Positions 1 through 8,236 of a DNA stretch of 64,000 nucleotides are shown piece by piece. The position numbers and the translations under genes were made by a program. The notes beneath the pieces are model-generated. The model worked only from the letters and a program-made list of their open reading frames with translations, did no database searches and was not told the origin of the DNA. The number at the start of each line of letters is the position of its first letter. Position 1 is the stretch's first letter. Location of the stretch: positions 1,049,001 through 1,113,000 of the forward strand of contig NZ_OZ026451.1 of NCBI RefSeq assembly GCF_964019545.1, in the 5' to 3' direction. Source of the stretch: Rickettsiella endosymbiont of Xylota segnis (GTDB lineage: Bacteria > Pseudomonadota > Gammaproteobacteria > Diplorickettsiales > Diplorickettsiaceae).

Positions 1-268
1 CTTCTGATTCGTTGACACCGATCTTTTCCAAAATCTTATAAAGCATATGTGCGTGATTTGCTTCATCATAAACAACACGCGCAAAACTTTTACGCGTTAT
101 CGGATCAGGCGCTAAACGTAATTGCGCACCCATTTCACAAGCACCACAACGCTCAGCAAAAGCTTGAATAGCGAGAATGCGTTTTACATATTTCTTATAG
201 TCTTCTGGACAATCATCAAATTGATTGTGATCAATTGATTTAGGCAAAAAAGTAAACTTAATCAACAT
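1..268 (-). CDS. PaaA-like diiron oxygenase, C-terminal part outside window
   Basis: Only the first 89 residues are present; the reading frame is open to the left edge. The ATG at 266-268 overlaps the last 11 bases of the upstream aryl ligase, so the two are translationally coupled. Visible are a helix with AFAERCGACEMG (candidate metal ligand E39, or E45) and then YDEANHAHM, an ExxH pair (E69, H72), which is the ferritin-like diiron signature. Spacing and wording resemble the PaaA/phenylacetyl-CoA epoxidase group, whose members act on aryl-CoA thioesters. Placed right after an aryl-CoA ligase, it is plausibly an oxygenase of the activated aromatic acid. The missing half should carry the second Glu and ExxH pair. 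Function within the family is inference. Confidence 0.7.
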   Translation of the reverse strand, partial: MLIKFTFLPKSIDHNQFDDCPEDYKKYVKRILAIQAFAERCGACEMGAQLRLAPDPITRKSFARVVYDEANHAHMLYKILEKIGVNESE

Positions 269-1793
269 GTTCTAGGTCCTTAATATTTTGTTGTGCAAGC
301 AAAAATCTTTTTGACTTTCCCGAAGAAGTTTTAGGAATCATGTCAACATAACAAACAAAATGTGGGTACTCATGTTTTGCACCGCGCTTTTTACACCAGT
401 CTTTAAGCTCAGTGGTGAGTTGCTCACTAGGTATATAATTTTCACTGAGAACAATAAAACCAAATAATCGCAACAATCCATCTGTTTCTTGACGACCAAT
501 AACAATTACTTCATTTACTGCTGGATGAGTTACTAATACTTGCTCAATTCTATATGGATAAACCCAGATACCAGAGACTTTAATTAGATCATTAACTCGT
601 CCATGATAAAAATAAAACCCTTCCAAATCGATAGAGAACAAATCATTTGTTTTAAACCAGCCATCTATAAATCGTCGTTTACTTTCTACTTGATTATTTG
701 AATAGCATGTCACATATGTTTCTCCCTTCACCATTAACACACCGATATCACCCGGATTAGTCAGTTGGTTAGTTTCGACATTTAGAAGCTTAACCTTAAA
801 TCCAGGAACAGGATAACCAGTACTTCCAGGTTTGAAATTATTAGGCCGATTGCTAATAAACGTACTCAATACTTCCGTGGTACCAATACCATCTAAGATA
901 GAGAAACTTGTTTGTTGCTTCCAAGCATTAAAAACAGATAAGGGTAAATTTTCTCCAGCAGAAATACAAAGCCTGAAAAAATGTATCCCAAAATTTTTGG
1001 GAATAACCTTCAGCAATCGTTTATATATTGTAGGTACAGAGAAAAAAACAGATGGTTTATGAACAACAACTTGCTGATAGATTAGCTCAGGCGTAAGAAG
1101 CTCTTTCGGTGGAATAATTAACTTTGCTTTATTAAGCAAGGCAAAAAACAAAGTATTAAGACCATATGCAAAATATAGGCGAGATGTTGTAAAAATAATA
1201 TCATTTTCACATAACCCCAAAATAATTTGGCCATAATTCTTATTCATGATGATTGGGTCTTGGTGTCGGTGCAATACAAGTGCAGGTGACCCAGTAGTCC
1301 CGGATGTATATAAACAAAAAGCTATTTCATTAACAATTACTTTAAGTTGTTTTAGTTGTTTTAATTGAGATATATTTAATTTAGTGGAAAATAATTCATC
1401 ACAATTAATATAGTCAATTCCTAAATGTTTTGTCTTATGAATAAGAGAAGGAAGTAAGGATGCCGTAGCAATAATACAAGAACAATTAGCATTATTTATA
1501 TATTCTGAGTAATTATCTAAAACCAAATTTACATTAAGAATACAAGGCACCAAACCTCGATAAATTAAAGCAAGAAAAATTATTATTGTTTCAATCGAAT
1601 CTGGAAGCAAGCATGAAACGATAGTTCCTTGTGAGTATTTTAAAAAATAATTGGTGTTTGCGCAGGATTGAACTCTGTCTAATAGTTCTTTGTAAGTATA
1701 TTTTTTATTTTTATCAATAAGCACTACACGATCAGAATAACCTTGCTCAATATGGCGTAAAAGTAATTCATTGATCAAACTATAAGTGACCAT
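258..1793 (-). CDS. AMP-dependent aryl-CoA/acyl-CoA ligase
   Basis: A 511-residue ANL-superfamily adenylating enzyme. The P-loop-like motif YTSGTTGSP lies near residue 160, the aryl-ligase-type SAGENLPLSVF near 280, the GTTE motif of the A5 region follows, and PKTSSGKSKR near 490 carries the catalytic lysine of the C-terminal lid. The SAGE.LP wording is typical of the benzoate/aminobenzoate-CoA ligase branch. It should activate a carboxylic acid with ATP to an acyl-AMP and then transfer it to CoA, or less likely to a carrier protein. It follows pabA with one base between the genes and overlaps the downstream diiron gene. The context of aminodeoxychorismate synthase genes suggests an aryl acid such as 4-aminobenzoate or a derivative as substrate; this is inferred. 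Confidence 0.85.
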   Translation of the reverse strand: MVTYSLINELLLRHIEQGYSDRVVLIDKNKKYTYKELLDRVQSCANTNYFLKYSQGTIVSCLLPDSIETIIIFLALIYRGLVPCILNVNLVLDNYSEYINNANCSCIIATASLLPSLIHKTKHLGIDYINCDELFSTKLNISQLKQLKQLKVIVNEIAFCLYTSGTTGSPALVLHRHQDPIIMNKNYGQIILGLCENDIIFTTSRLYFAYGLNTLFFALLNKAKLIIPPKELLTPELIYQQVVVHKPSVFFSVPTIYKRLLKVIPKNFGIHFFRLCISAGENLPLSVFNAWKQQTSFSILDGIGTTEVLSTFISNRPNNFKPGSTGYPVPGFKVKLLNVETNQLTNPGDIGVLMVKGETYVTCYSNNQVESKRRFIDGWFKTNDLFSIDLEGFYFYHGRVNDLIKVSGIWVYPYRIEQVLVTHPAVNEVIVIGRQETDGLLRLFGFIVLSENYIPSEQLTTELKDWCKKRGAKHEYPHFVCYVDMIPKTSSGKSKRFLLAQQNIKDLEHVD

Positions 1794-1794
1794 A

Positions 1795-2367
1795 TCAAAA
1801 ATGTTCTATCGTAAGAAAATTAGTTAAAAGTTCATAACCTTTTTCAGTCATTACTGACTCTGGATGGAACTGCACACCATAGACTGGAAAAAATTTGTGT
1901 CGCAACGCCATAATTTCACCATCATCAGATTCAGCTAAAACTTCTAATATGTCAGGGAAGCAGTCTTTTGATACAACTAAAGAATGGTAGCGCCCTACCT
2001 TTAATGGCGATGTGAGCCCGGAAAAAATATAGTGGCCATTGTGTCGAATCAGAGAGGCTTTACCATGCATAGGTTTTTTAGCACGTATTATTTGGGCGCC
2101 ATATGCTTGGCCTATTACCTGATGCCCCAAACAAACACCAAAAATAGGAATAGTTTGACCAAAATTTGTAACAATTTCTAAGGAGATACCGGCCTTCAGG
2201 GGATCATAGGGGCCAGGTGAAATAACGATTTTATTAGGATTGAGCGTCGTAATTTCTTCAATCGTAATATCGTGATTTCTAACAACTTTGGTAGCGTAGT
2301 TTAGTTGAGTAACATATCGCGCCAAATTATGTACAAAAGAATCGTAGTTATCTATAAACAAGATCAC
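1795..2367 (-). CDS. pabA: Glutamine amidotransferase subunit, aminodeoxychorismate/anthranilate synthase component II
   Basis: A 190-residue class I glutamine amidotransferase of usual PabA/TrpG length. NYDSF is at the N-terminus, nucleophile Cys79 is in GVCLGHQ, and His168 and Glu170 in VQFHPES complete the triad. It would release ammonia from glutamine for the partner chorismate-amidating subunit. Its start overlaps the end of pabB by 20 bases, so the two subunits are coupled. TrpG and PabA cannot be told apart from sequence alone and can be shared; the PabB-type partner decides the name here. Confidence 0.88.
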   Translation of the reverse strand: MILFIDNYDSFVHNLARYVTQLNYATKVVRNHDITIEEITTLNPNKIVISPGPYDPLKAGISLEIVTNFGQTIPIFGVCLGHQVIGQAYGAQIIRAKKPMHGKASLIRHNGHYIFSGLTSPLKVGRYHSLVVSKDCFPDILEVLAESDDGEIMALRHKFFPVYGVQFHPESVMTEKGYELLTNFLTIEHF

Positions 2368-3766
2368 CGATTTTTTCTCCTCCTTGAAGCACTTTTTTTA
2401 ACGCATAAGCCTTGGTTAAGCTTTCTTCGTACTCCTCTTGTGGATTAGAATCAGCTACGATACCTCCGCCAGCCTGAAAATAAACCCGATCCTTTTTAAT
2501 TATATAGGTACGAATAACTATTGATGTGTCCATGTTGCCATCAAACCCAATGTAGCCAATATTGCCACAGTATGCACCTCGTGCAGATGGTTCAATTTCA
2601 TAAATAATTTCCATAGCTCTAACCTTAGGCGCTCCAGTAATGGAACCTCCAGGGAAAGTTGCTTTTAACAAGTCAATTGCATCTTTACCTTCAGCAAGTT
2701 TTGCCTCAATTGCAGAGACCAAATGATGTACGGTTTCATAACTTTCCAGATCACATAATTTAGTAACTATTACTGAATTGGGGTTGCAAACACGCGACAA
2801 GTCATTACGCATCAAATCTACAATCATCGTATTTTCAGCACGATCCTTTTCGCTATTCACCAGTTCATTAGCCAATAATTTATCTTTTTCAGCAATTTTT
2901 CCTCTTGGGCGGGTGCCTTTAATAGGACGAGTTTCAACCATTCCGTCCTGTAAACAAATAAACCGTTCAGGCGAGGCTGAGGCAATACAAATATCGCCAA
3001 AATTAAGAAAAGCAGAAAATGGAGCGGGGTTTTTCACCCTTAGAGCAATATACAGTTCAACTGGGCTCACCCCATCGGGTAGAGAGCTGGAAAAACATTG
3101 GGTTATATTTGCCTGGAAAATATCTCCCGCATTAATATATTCAATGGTTTTTTGTATTGCATCACAATATTCACCCAAGCTGAAGTTGGATGAAATATCG
3201 ACGCCAGCTGATTGTTCACGAACATTAATTTTTGGTGTAGAGGTCTTAAAGGCTTTTTTAAAAAGCCAATTTGCACGGTCTTCCGCACGATTCTGACGCA
3301 GAGTCTCATCCACTTCAGGAAACCCCTGAGAAATTATCCAAGCTTGTTGCTGTAAATAATCGAACGCAATAACACAATCATAAAAACCAATATACATATC
3401 TGGGATTTCTATTTCATCCTTGTTAGCTTTAGGAACACGTTCTAAGTGATGCAATAAATCATAAGCCAAATAACCCATCGCTCCGCCTTGAAATGGCGGC
3501 AATTTTTTTACAGAGACGCCCTTGTAATCAAGTAAATGTTTTTTTAATAAATCAAAAGGGTTGCCGATAAATTCATCTTCATTGATGAAAACTATGTTAT
3601 CTTTATTTTTAATTGTGAGGAAAGGATTAACACCGATGTAACTATAGCGCCCTAAAGTGTTTTGCTGCTTAGCACTATCAAGAAAGCAAAGCATAGGCTC
3701 ATCAGCCAATCTTAATAACACTTGACTAGGGTCTATATAATCAATTTCTTTTATAAAAGGTGTCAT
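2348..3766 (-). CDS. pabB: Aminodeoxychorismate synthase component I (chorismate-binding)
   Basis: A chorismate-binding enzyme of about 472 residues, with an N-terminal TrpE/PabB domain and a C-terminal catalytic domain. Lys283 in RPIKGTRPRG is the mark of PabB: aminodeoxychorismate synthases use this lysine, whereas anthranilate synthases have alanine there. Other motifs are DLMRNDLSRVC, TFPGGSITGAPK and the C-terminal AGGGIVADS. It converts chorismate plus PabA-derived ammonia to 4-amino-4-deoxychorismate. The start is set at the ATG at 3766, with GGAG about ten bases upstream; a GTG three codons earlier would sit almost on the ribosome site. The lyase PabC that would finish 4-aminobenzoate is not in this window. 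It sits in the middle of the cluster operon, so a role beyond folate is likely but inferred. Confidence 0.88.
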   Translation of the reverse strand: MTPFIKEIDYIDPSQVLLRLADEPMLCFLDSAKQQNTLGRYSYIGVNPFLTIKNKDNIVFINEDEFIGNPFDLLKKHLLDYKGVSVKKLPPFQGGAMGYLAYDLLHHLERVPKANKDEIEIPDMYIGFYDCVIAFDYLQQQAWIISQGFPEVDETLRQNRAEDRANWLFKKAFKTSTPKINVREQSAGVDISSNFSLGEYCDAIQKTIEYINAGDIFQANITQCFSSSLPDGVSPVELYIALRVKNPAPFSAFLNFGDICIASASPERFICLQDGMVETRPIKGTRPRGKIAEKDKLLANELVNSEKDRAENTMIVDLMRNDLSRVCNPNSVIVTKLCDLESYETVHHLVSAIEAKLAEGKDAIDLLKATFPGGSITGAPKVRAMEIIYEIEPSARGAYCGNIGYIGFDGNMDTSIVIRTYIIKKDRVYFQAGGGIVADSNPQEEYEESLTKAYALKKVLQGGEKIGDLVYR

Positions 3767-3821
3767 ACAAAACACGCTCCATTTTTTGGATTAACAAAGA
3801 GACTGAAATTTGCAATAAAAG

Positions 3822-4448
3822 TTAGCTAAATACAAATACCTCTCTAGCTCTTTGCATATACTGTAATGACTCTAAAGCAGTACTCTGCGCTAAAGCTTTT
3901 TGTTCGTCAGTAATGCAGTATCTTCTTAGCAACTTAATGCCAAAGGCAACATGATATCTTTCATCTTTAATTACTTTAGTGACGGTTTCTTTGATACTTT
4001 TAGGAAATCTATTTAATCCATACTCCAAGAACCCCAAAGCACCCGTTTCAGCGGCAATATTGTGTGCCGCAAGGCGTCCAATTAACGTATCAAGTCCAGG
4101 ATAATATTCTTCCATCAAAAACTTCCATTCTTTAGGTGCTTTAAAGGATGAAAAATCACCGCCATATTGAACTAAATGATGGTTCAACCACCGGAAGTGA
4201 TTACATTCATCTTCAATTTGGTGTGAAAAATATTTTAGGGCATCCACCTCTTCAATGGAGCGCATCCATTCGCCGATAAAGGAGACAGCTGCTCGTTCGT
4301 AATAAACAGCGAAGTGCAGCCAATGTTTAATGATGTCAGTAGAGAATAATTCTTGCTTTTCTATGCCTCTATCAATCTCCGGAGCTTCCTCACGAGAAAA
4401 ATTTATCTTATCTAATAAATCGTCAATGAAATCATGAGCAACTTTCAC
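3822..4448 (-). CDS. Ferritin-like diiron protein, putative oxygenase
   Basis: A four-helix diiron protein of 208 residues. All six expected ligands are visible: E51 (YYERAAVSF), E81 and H84 (EDECNHF), E134 (AAETGALG), E163 and H166 (KDERYHVAFG). The GTG start at 4446-4448 is preceded by AGGAG at good spacing; a TTG four codons upstream is possible. It overlaps the end of the cupin gene by 17 bases and precedes pabB by 55 bases. The fold is well supported. The reaction is not: ferritin-like diiron enzymes of similar size include N-oxygenases, hydroxylases and desaturases. With a second diiron protein in the same operon, oxidation of the aromatic or amino group of a chorismate-derived acid is a reasonable inference. 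Confidence 0.75.
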   Translation of the reverse strand: MKVAHDFIDDLLDKINFSREEAPEIDRGIEKQELFSTDIIKHWLHFAVYYERAAVSFIGEWMRSIEEVDALKYFSHQIEDECNHFRWLNHHLVQYGGDFSSFKAPKEWKFLMEEYYPGLDTLIGRLAAHNIAAETGALGFLEYGLNRFPKSIKETVTKVIKDERYHVAFGIKLLRRYCITDEQKALAQSTALESLQYMQRAREVFVFS

Positions 4449-4998
4449 GCTTCTCCTCAAAACTTATTTTTGGTAAAACAACTGTACCTGTTGTTGTGAA
4501 AAATCGCATCGACTTCATGCGATCGCCAGGCTCAACAAAAAAACACTGCTGCCAAATCTTTTCAGGTACTTGGATATACTGACCAGCTTCCATAATAACG
4601 TTAAATTTAAACCCTTTTTGGCTATAAAAGGTAAAACCTAATCGGCCATCAAAGAAATACCAAAACTCATTTTCAAAGTGATAATGAACGTCGCCAAACA
4701 TTTTCATCACCATCGCTATATGTTCAAAATCGGGATAAAGGCAAACTACGTCAGCACGATAACCCCGTTTATTTGAATACTTTTCAGAAATTTCTGGAAA
4801 ACTAGAGAGCAGTTGGATGCGCTGAGAATCTGAGATCGTATTTGGCTTCGCATATTCATGAGCTAATTTATTTAACTCAAAACGGCCAAACTCGATTCCT
4901 TCAGTGGAAAGAAACTGTTTTATTGAATGGAAGTCGCTGACACCGCTTTCTATGCCTATCAGCCATAGCTTCTCTTGGATTGTATTATTCTTTTGCAT
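4432..4998 (-). CDS. Acireductone dioxygenase-like cupin with altered metal site
   Basis: A 188-residue cupin matching acireductone dioxygenase (ARD) length and layout. RADVVCLYP precedes the metal motif VHYHFENE, giving H105, H107 and E111 as in ARD HxHxxxE. The later segment follows the ARD pattern VPxxxxHWF...IRxF but reads VPEKIWQQCFF...SMRFF, so the fourth ligand His is replaced by Gln150. No methionine-salvage genes (mtnA, mtnB, mtnC) are adjacent; the neighbours are a diiron protein and pabBA. A changed substrate or changed metal chemistry in the cluster is therefore more likely than methionine salvage. It is the first gene of its operon, with 178 non-coding AT-rich bases upstream that probably hold a promoter. 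Confidence 0.65.
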   Translation of the reverse strand: MQKNNTIQEKLWLIGIESGVSDFHSIKQFLSTEGIEFGRFELNKLAHEYAKPNTISDSQRIQLLSSFPEISEKYSNKRGYRADVVCLYPDFEHIAMVMKMFGDVHYHFENEFWYFFDGRLGFTFYSQKGFKFNVIMEAGQYIQVPEKIWQQCFFVEPGDRMKSMRFFTTTGTVVLPKISFEEKRESCS

Positions 4999-5176
4999 AA
5001 AAAATCCATTTAATTACTCACCATGTCATAGCCACATGGGACCTTACGAATAAATTCTATAAGAAAATACAATTTAACACAATGATAAAATATATTATGA
5101 AAACAATTTAATAATTTTATCTTTTTATTCTTAACTTCTATGCATTTCATCAGTAAGAAAGACTAATTATTAGAAA

Positions 5177-5587
5177 TTATAGTGATAAAACTGCCATAGT
5201 TAACAGTGAAGTGGCAACTAGCCTTTCTGTTTCATCAGTAATCGCAATAGTCCATACTTGTGTACTCCGCCCCAAATGTAGAGGTTGGGCTTTAGCGTAA
5301 ATAATACCAGCTTTTAACGCACGAACATGATTTGTGTTTAATGAAAGACCAACAACATCAGACTTAACACAAAAACTGGCAGCCATACTCCCGACAGATT
5401 CAGCTAATGCACATGACGCCCCCCCATGCAAAATACCCATCGGCTGGCGTACTTTGTTAGTAATAAGCATGCGGGCACAAAGATAATCATCACCAATACT
5501 AAAGAATTCAATGCCTAAATACTCCATAAGCGTGTTTTCTGTTTTCGCCCGTATTTCTTCAAGTGAGATTTTAGTCTTCCAGATCAT
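5177..5587 (-). CDS. Hotdog-fold aryl thioesterase, YdiI/EntH type
   Basis: A 136-residue single-domain hotdog thioesterase, the same length as E. coli YdiI/MenI. The family pattern is continuous: RQPMGILHGGASCALAES contains the conserved HGGAS segment and the catalytic glutamate, followed by NHVRALKAG and PLHLGRSTQVW. Family members hydrolyse aryl-CoA thioesters such as DHNA-CoA, or proofread aryl-carrier proteins (EntH). The gene lies 12 bases after the methyltransferase gene and is the last of the MFS-methyltransferase-thioesterase set. In this context it could release an aryl-CoA product made with the ligase at 258-1793. A menaquinone role cannot be excluded, but no men genes are present. 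Confidence 0.8.
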   Translation of the reverse strand: MIWKTKISLEEIRAKTENTLMEYLGIEFFSIGDDYLCARMLITNKVRQPMGILHGGASCALAESVGSMAASFCVKSDVVGLSLNTNHVRALKAGIIYAKAQPLHLGRSTQVWTIAITDETERLVATSLLTMAVLSL

Positions 5588-5599
5588 TTTTACACTTTA

Positions 5600-6439
5600 T
5601 TATCTATTTGCGGCAACAAAACCAAACATCATTTTATAGTTTCTTAACTTAATCTTAAGCATGTTGATTATGTCTTTGTCCGTGTGGAATATAACATTAG
5701 TAAAACCCAAATCTTCCAATTTACGAATAATTTCATTTGAGCAAAATTTCGATTTCCAAGGTTCATTATGTCTTTTTACATAATCCAAATTCTTTTTTAG
5801 ACCTTTAATTTCTTCATCAGCAACATTTGTTTTAAATGCTGGAATAGCTAGCACAAAATCGAACGCCAATTTCATATGCGGCATTAGATTAGACAACGCC
5901 TCAATAGTTGAAAACACATTATGTTTTTCAAAGTAGTAAGTTGCGCCTTCCCAGATTACCAAGGTCGATTTATCTAAATCAAATCCTTTATTTAATAATT
6001 CTGCACTCAATAGAGCTGCAGCATCTGGATCTACTAAGTCAATTCCAAGGAACTTCATTGTTTCAGCATTTACATCGACTTGTTTAAGTAGCGGAAGACT
6101 AAGTTCAAGCGATAATGGATGATCTATGAAAAATTTCGGTTTATCTTTCCAGCCTGGACTGCTTAAACAACTAAAATCCAATCCACCACATATAACTACT
6201 AACTGTGAATAATTTTTGGCGTTCGCATTTAATAAATTAGAAAAATATTTTTTTCGAAAAAATATAGTATGAGTAAACATACCGCTAGAGTATTGATCCA
6301 TTTTGATTCGATACTCATCGGCTTTTGGTAATAAATTATAAATAAGGCAATTGATCGGATCAAATCTCCGTAGTTCCTCATTAGATGCTTTTACAGCGCA
6401 TACTGCTTGCATTGTTACGCTAGGTTTATTCAGTGACAC
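5600..6439 (-). CDS. SAM-dependent methyltransferase, LCMT/PPM1-like family
   Basis: A 279-residue protein of the leucine carboxyl methyltransferase fold (PF04072-like). LVVICGGLDFSCL is the SAM-binding Gly-rich loop, KFFIDHPLSLE the acidic loop after strand 2, and LVIWEGATYYFE the family motif WEG.T.YL. Bacterial members O-methylate small natural products and often sit in biosynthetic clusters. The GTG start overlaps the upstream MFS gene by 14 bases, so the two are coupled. A methyl acceptor (carboxyl or hydroxyl) cannot be read from the sequence. Its location between an exporter and an aryl-CoA thioesterase supports a tailoring role. Confidence 0.8.
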   Translation of the reverse strand: MSLNKPSVTMQAVCAVKASNEELRRFDPINCLIYNLLPKADEYRIKMDQYSSGMFTHTIFFRKKYFSNLLNANAKNYSQLVVICGGLDFSCLSSPGWKDKPKFFIDHPLSLELSLPLLKQVDVNAETMKFLGIDLVDPDAAALLSAELLNKGFDLDKSTLVIWEGATYYFEKHNVFSTIEALSNLMPHMKLAFDFVLAIPAFKTNVADEEIKGLKKNLDYVKRHNEPWKSKFCSNEIIRKLEDLGFTNVIFHTDKDIINMLKIKLRNYKMMFGFVAANR

Positions 6440-7892
6440 GCTGGGGCACCTGTTGAATGGGCTGAGTTGTCGTTGATGAATACTCTGATGCGACGTTAGG
6501 CAAGTATTTTAATAACCAAACAATAGTTAGTGACAGTAAAGCAATGGCGAATGTTGAGCAAGTAAACGCAAATTGACTGGCATATGATGTTTGAAATCCT
6601 GCAGCCACCTTGGACATATAGGCATTGCTTAAAATTGTACTGGATAATGCTAAACCCATTGTGCTACCAAGTTGTCGGAAAAAACCAGTAAACCCTGCTA
6701 GACTACCGCGCTTATGCTCCTCAACCACGCTAAATAAGAAAGTCATCATGCAGGCAAGTAAAAATGAAGGCCCACAACCGAACACAAATAACCCTGGCAA
6801 CATAATTAAATAGTTTTGACTCCAAGCGCTCGCACCAACCCAAACTGACCCAAAAACCAAACAAAAAGCTCCCATCGTAACAGGCAATCTTGGCCCATGT
6901 TTATCCATCAACCATCCAGCAATAGGAGAGACAATCATGATTGGTAAAGTTACTGGAATTAAACCCAAACCAGCCTGAGCTGCGGTAAATTTCAAAACTT
7001 CTTGCATGAATGAAGGCCAAAAGGCTATGCTCACAATAGCAAACTGCGTTAGGATAATAATTGTAATGCCAACGCGGACAGGCAGAGCAGATAGCATTTT
7101 TAAGTCCAATAATGGCTGAGAACGGTATTTTTCCGCCTTAATAAAAAACAAAATTGAAACTGATGAAATCGCAACTAAGCACCATAAGATTGGTGAATTC
7201 CAACCTAAAACAACACTTTGTAATAATGCCACAATTAATGGAGTTATAGATAAAGCTAAACAAGTCAAGCCAAGCCAGTCGACCTTTCTTAATGTTTTTC
7301 TGATGGCCTTACTCGCCACTATTCTAGTAGCCTTATTAATGGCAAACATACTAAATAATGCAAAGGGTAAATTTAACCAAAACACCCATCGCCAACCTAA
7401 ATACTGAGTAACAACCCCACCAATCATTGGTCCAATTGCTAAAAAGATGGAAGCAACGGCAATATAAATCCCCATCATTTTTCCTCGTTCTTGTGGAGAT
7501 ACTACACTAGTGATGATCACAGCAGATGCAGGCAACATGATAGCAGCGCCGAGACCTTGTAAAACACGCCCTGCAATCAATTCGACACCATTAAATGCTA
7601 GTGCACATAGACATGACGCAATTAGGAAAGTAAAAATACCAGCAACAAAGAATTTTTTATGGCCATAAATATCTGCAAGCTTCCCTCCTGGAATAATCAG
7701 CACTGCAATAACCAACAAATAAGCGTTTAATACCCATTGCAGACTTAACCCACCCATCATCAGTTGTTGTTGAATGCTTGTTAAGGCAACAGGGACAGCA
7801 GATTGATCTAAAAATATCAATGCCAGAGAAGCAATCATCCCAAATAATACTAACCACTTAGCATTTTTCACCTCAGTTAAAATCGTTTCCAT
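6426..7892 (-). CDS. MFS drug/metabolite exporter, DHA2 (EmrB/QacA) family
   Basis: A 488-residue integral membrane protein with about 14 hydrophobic segments. It carries the MFS motif GGKLADIYGHKK after the second helix and GRVLQGLGAAIMLPAS, typical of the 14-TM drug:proton antiporters. The start at 7892 has AAGGATGG upstream. It heads a three-gene overlapping unit with the methyltransferase and the thioesterase. DHA2 proteins export toxic small molecules or finished natural products, so this is the probable export pump of the cluster. The substrate is not determined by sequence. Confidence 0.88.
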   Translation of the reverse strand: METILTEVKNAKWLVLFGMIASLALIFLDQSAVPVALTSIQQQLMMGGLSLQWVLNAYLLVIAVLIIPGGKLADIYGHKKFFVAGIFTFLIASCLCALAFNGVELIAGRVLQGLGAAIMLPASAVIITSVVSPQERGKMMGIYIAVASIFLAIGPMIGGVVTQYLGWRWVFWLNLPFALFSMFAINKATRIVASKAIRKTLRKVDWLGLTCLALSITPLIVALLQSVVLGWNSPILWCLVAISSVSILFFIKAEKYRSQPLLDLKMLSALPVRVGITIIILTQFAIVSIAFWPSFMQEVLKFTAAQAGLGLIPVTLPIMIVSPIAGWLMDKHGPRLPVTMGAFCLVFGSVWVGASAWSQNYLIMLPGLFVFGCGPSFLLACMMTFLFSVVEEHKRGSLAGFTGFFRQLGSTMGLALSSTILSNAYMSKVAAGFQTSYASQFAFTCSTFAIALLSLTIVWLLKYLPNVASEYSSTTTQPIQQVPQRVTE

Positions 7893-8236
7893 GAACCATC
7901 CTTGTTCGAACGTTAGAATTAAAAGTCAATCCCTGCAGATTATTTACCGCCCTGCGCGGCGTATACAAATATCGTTGGCAAAATACTAATATAATTACCT
8001 GTTCTTGCTGTCTTTACTCAAGAATTTATACATATCAAGAACAAGTTTATCGTATCATTATATCATGTGCTATTAGCTGATCCTTTTTATTTATAAAATA
8101 ATTGCCTATCAAAAATAAAAAACCTATATTCATTGATCAATGACATTATAATAAGAATGCAAACTTACCGAAAAAATAAGGCAATTACGTTAATAATCAT
8201 GTAATAACATCGATATTCTACCTTTTTAAATAAATA
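7893..8236. other. 344-bp non-coding spacer between aroC and the MFS operon
   Basis: No open reading frame of note. A symmetrical ATTATAATAA around 8143-8152 could serve as a -10 element for the MFS operon on the minus strand, but no convincing -35 is visible. A short GC-rich patch around 7950-7963 interrupts the AT-rich spacer. The spacer separates the six-gene aro operon from the tailoring and export genes, although read-through is possible because no intrinsic terminator is seen after aroC. Confidence 0.4.

Noticed and set aside
2348-2367. TrpE/TrpG anthranilate synthase for tryptophan
   Set aside because: The catalytic lysine in PIKGT favours PabB, and no other trp gene is nearby.
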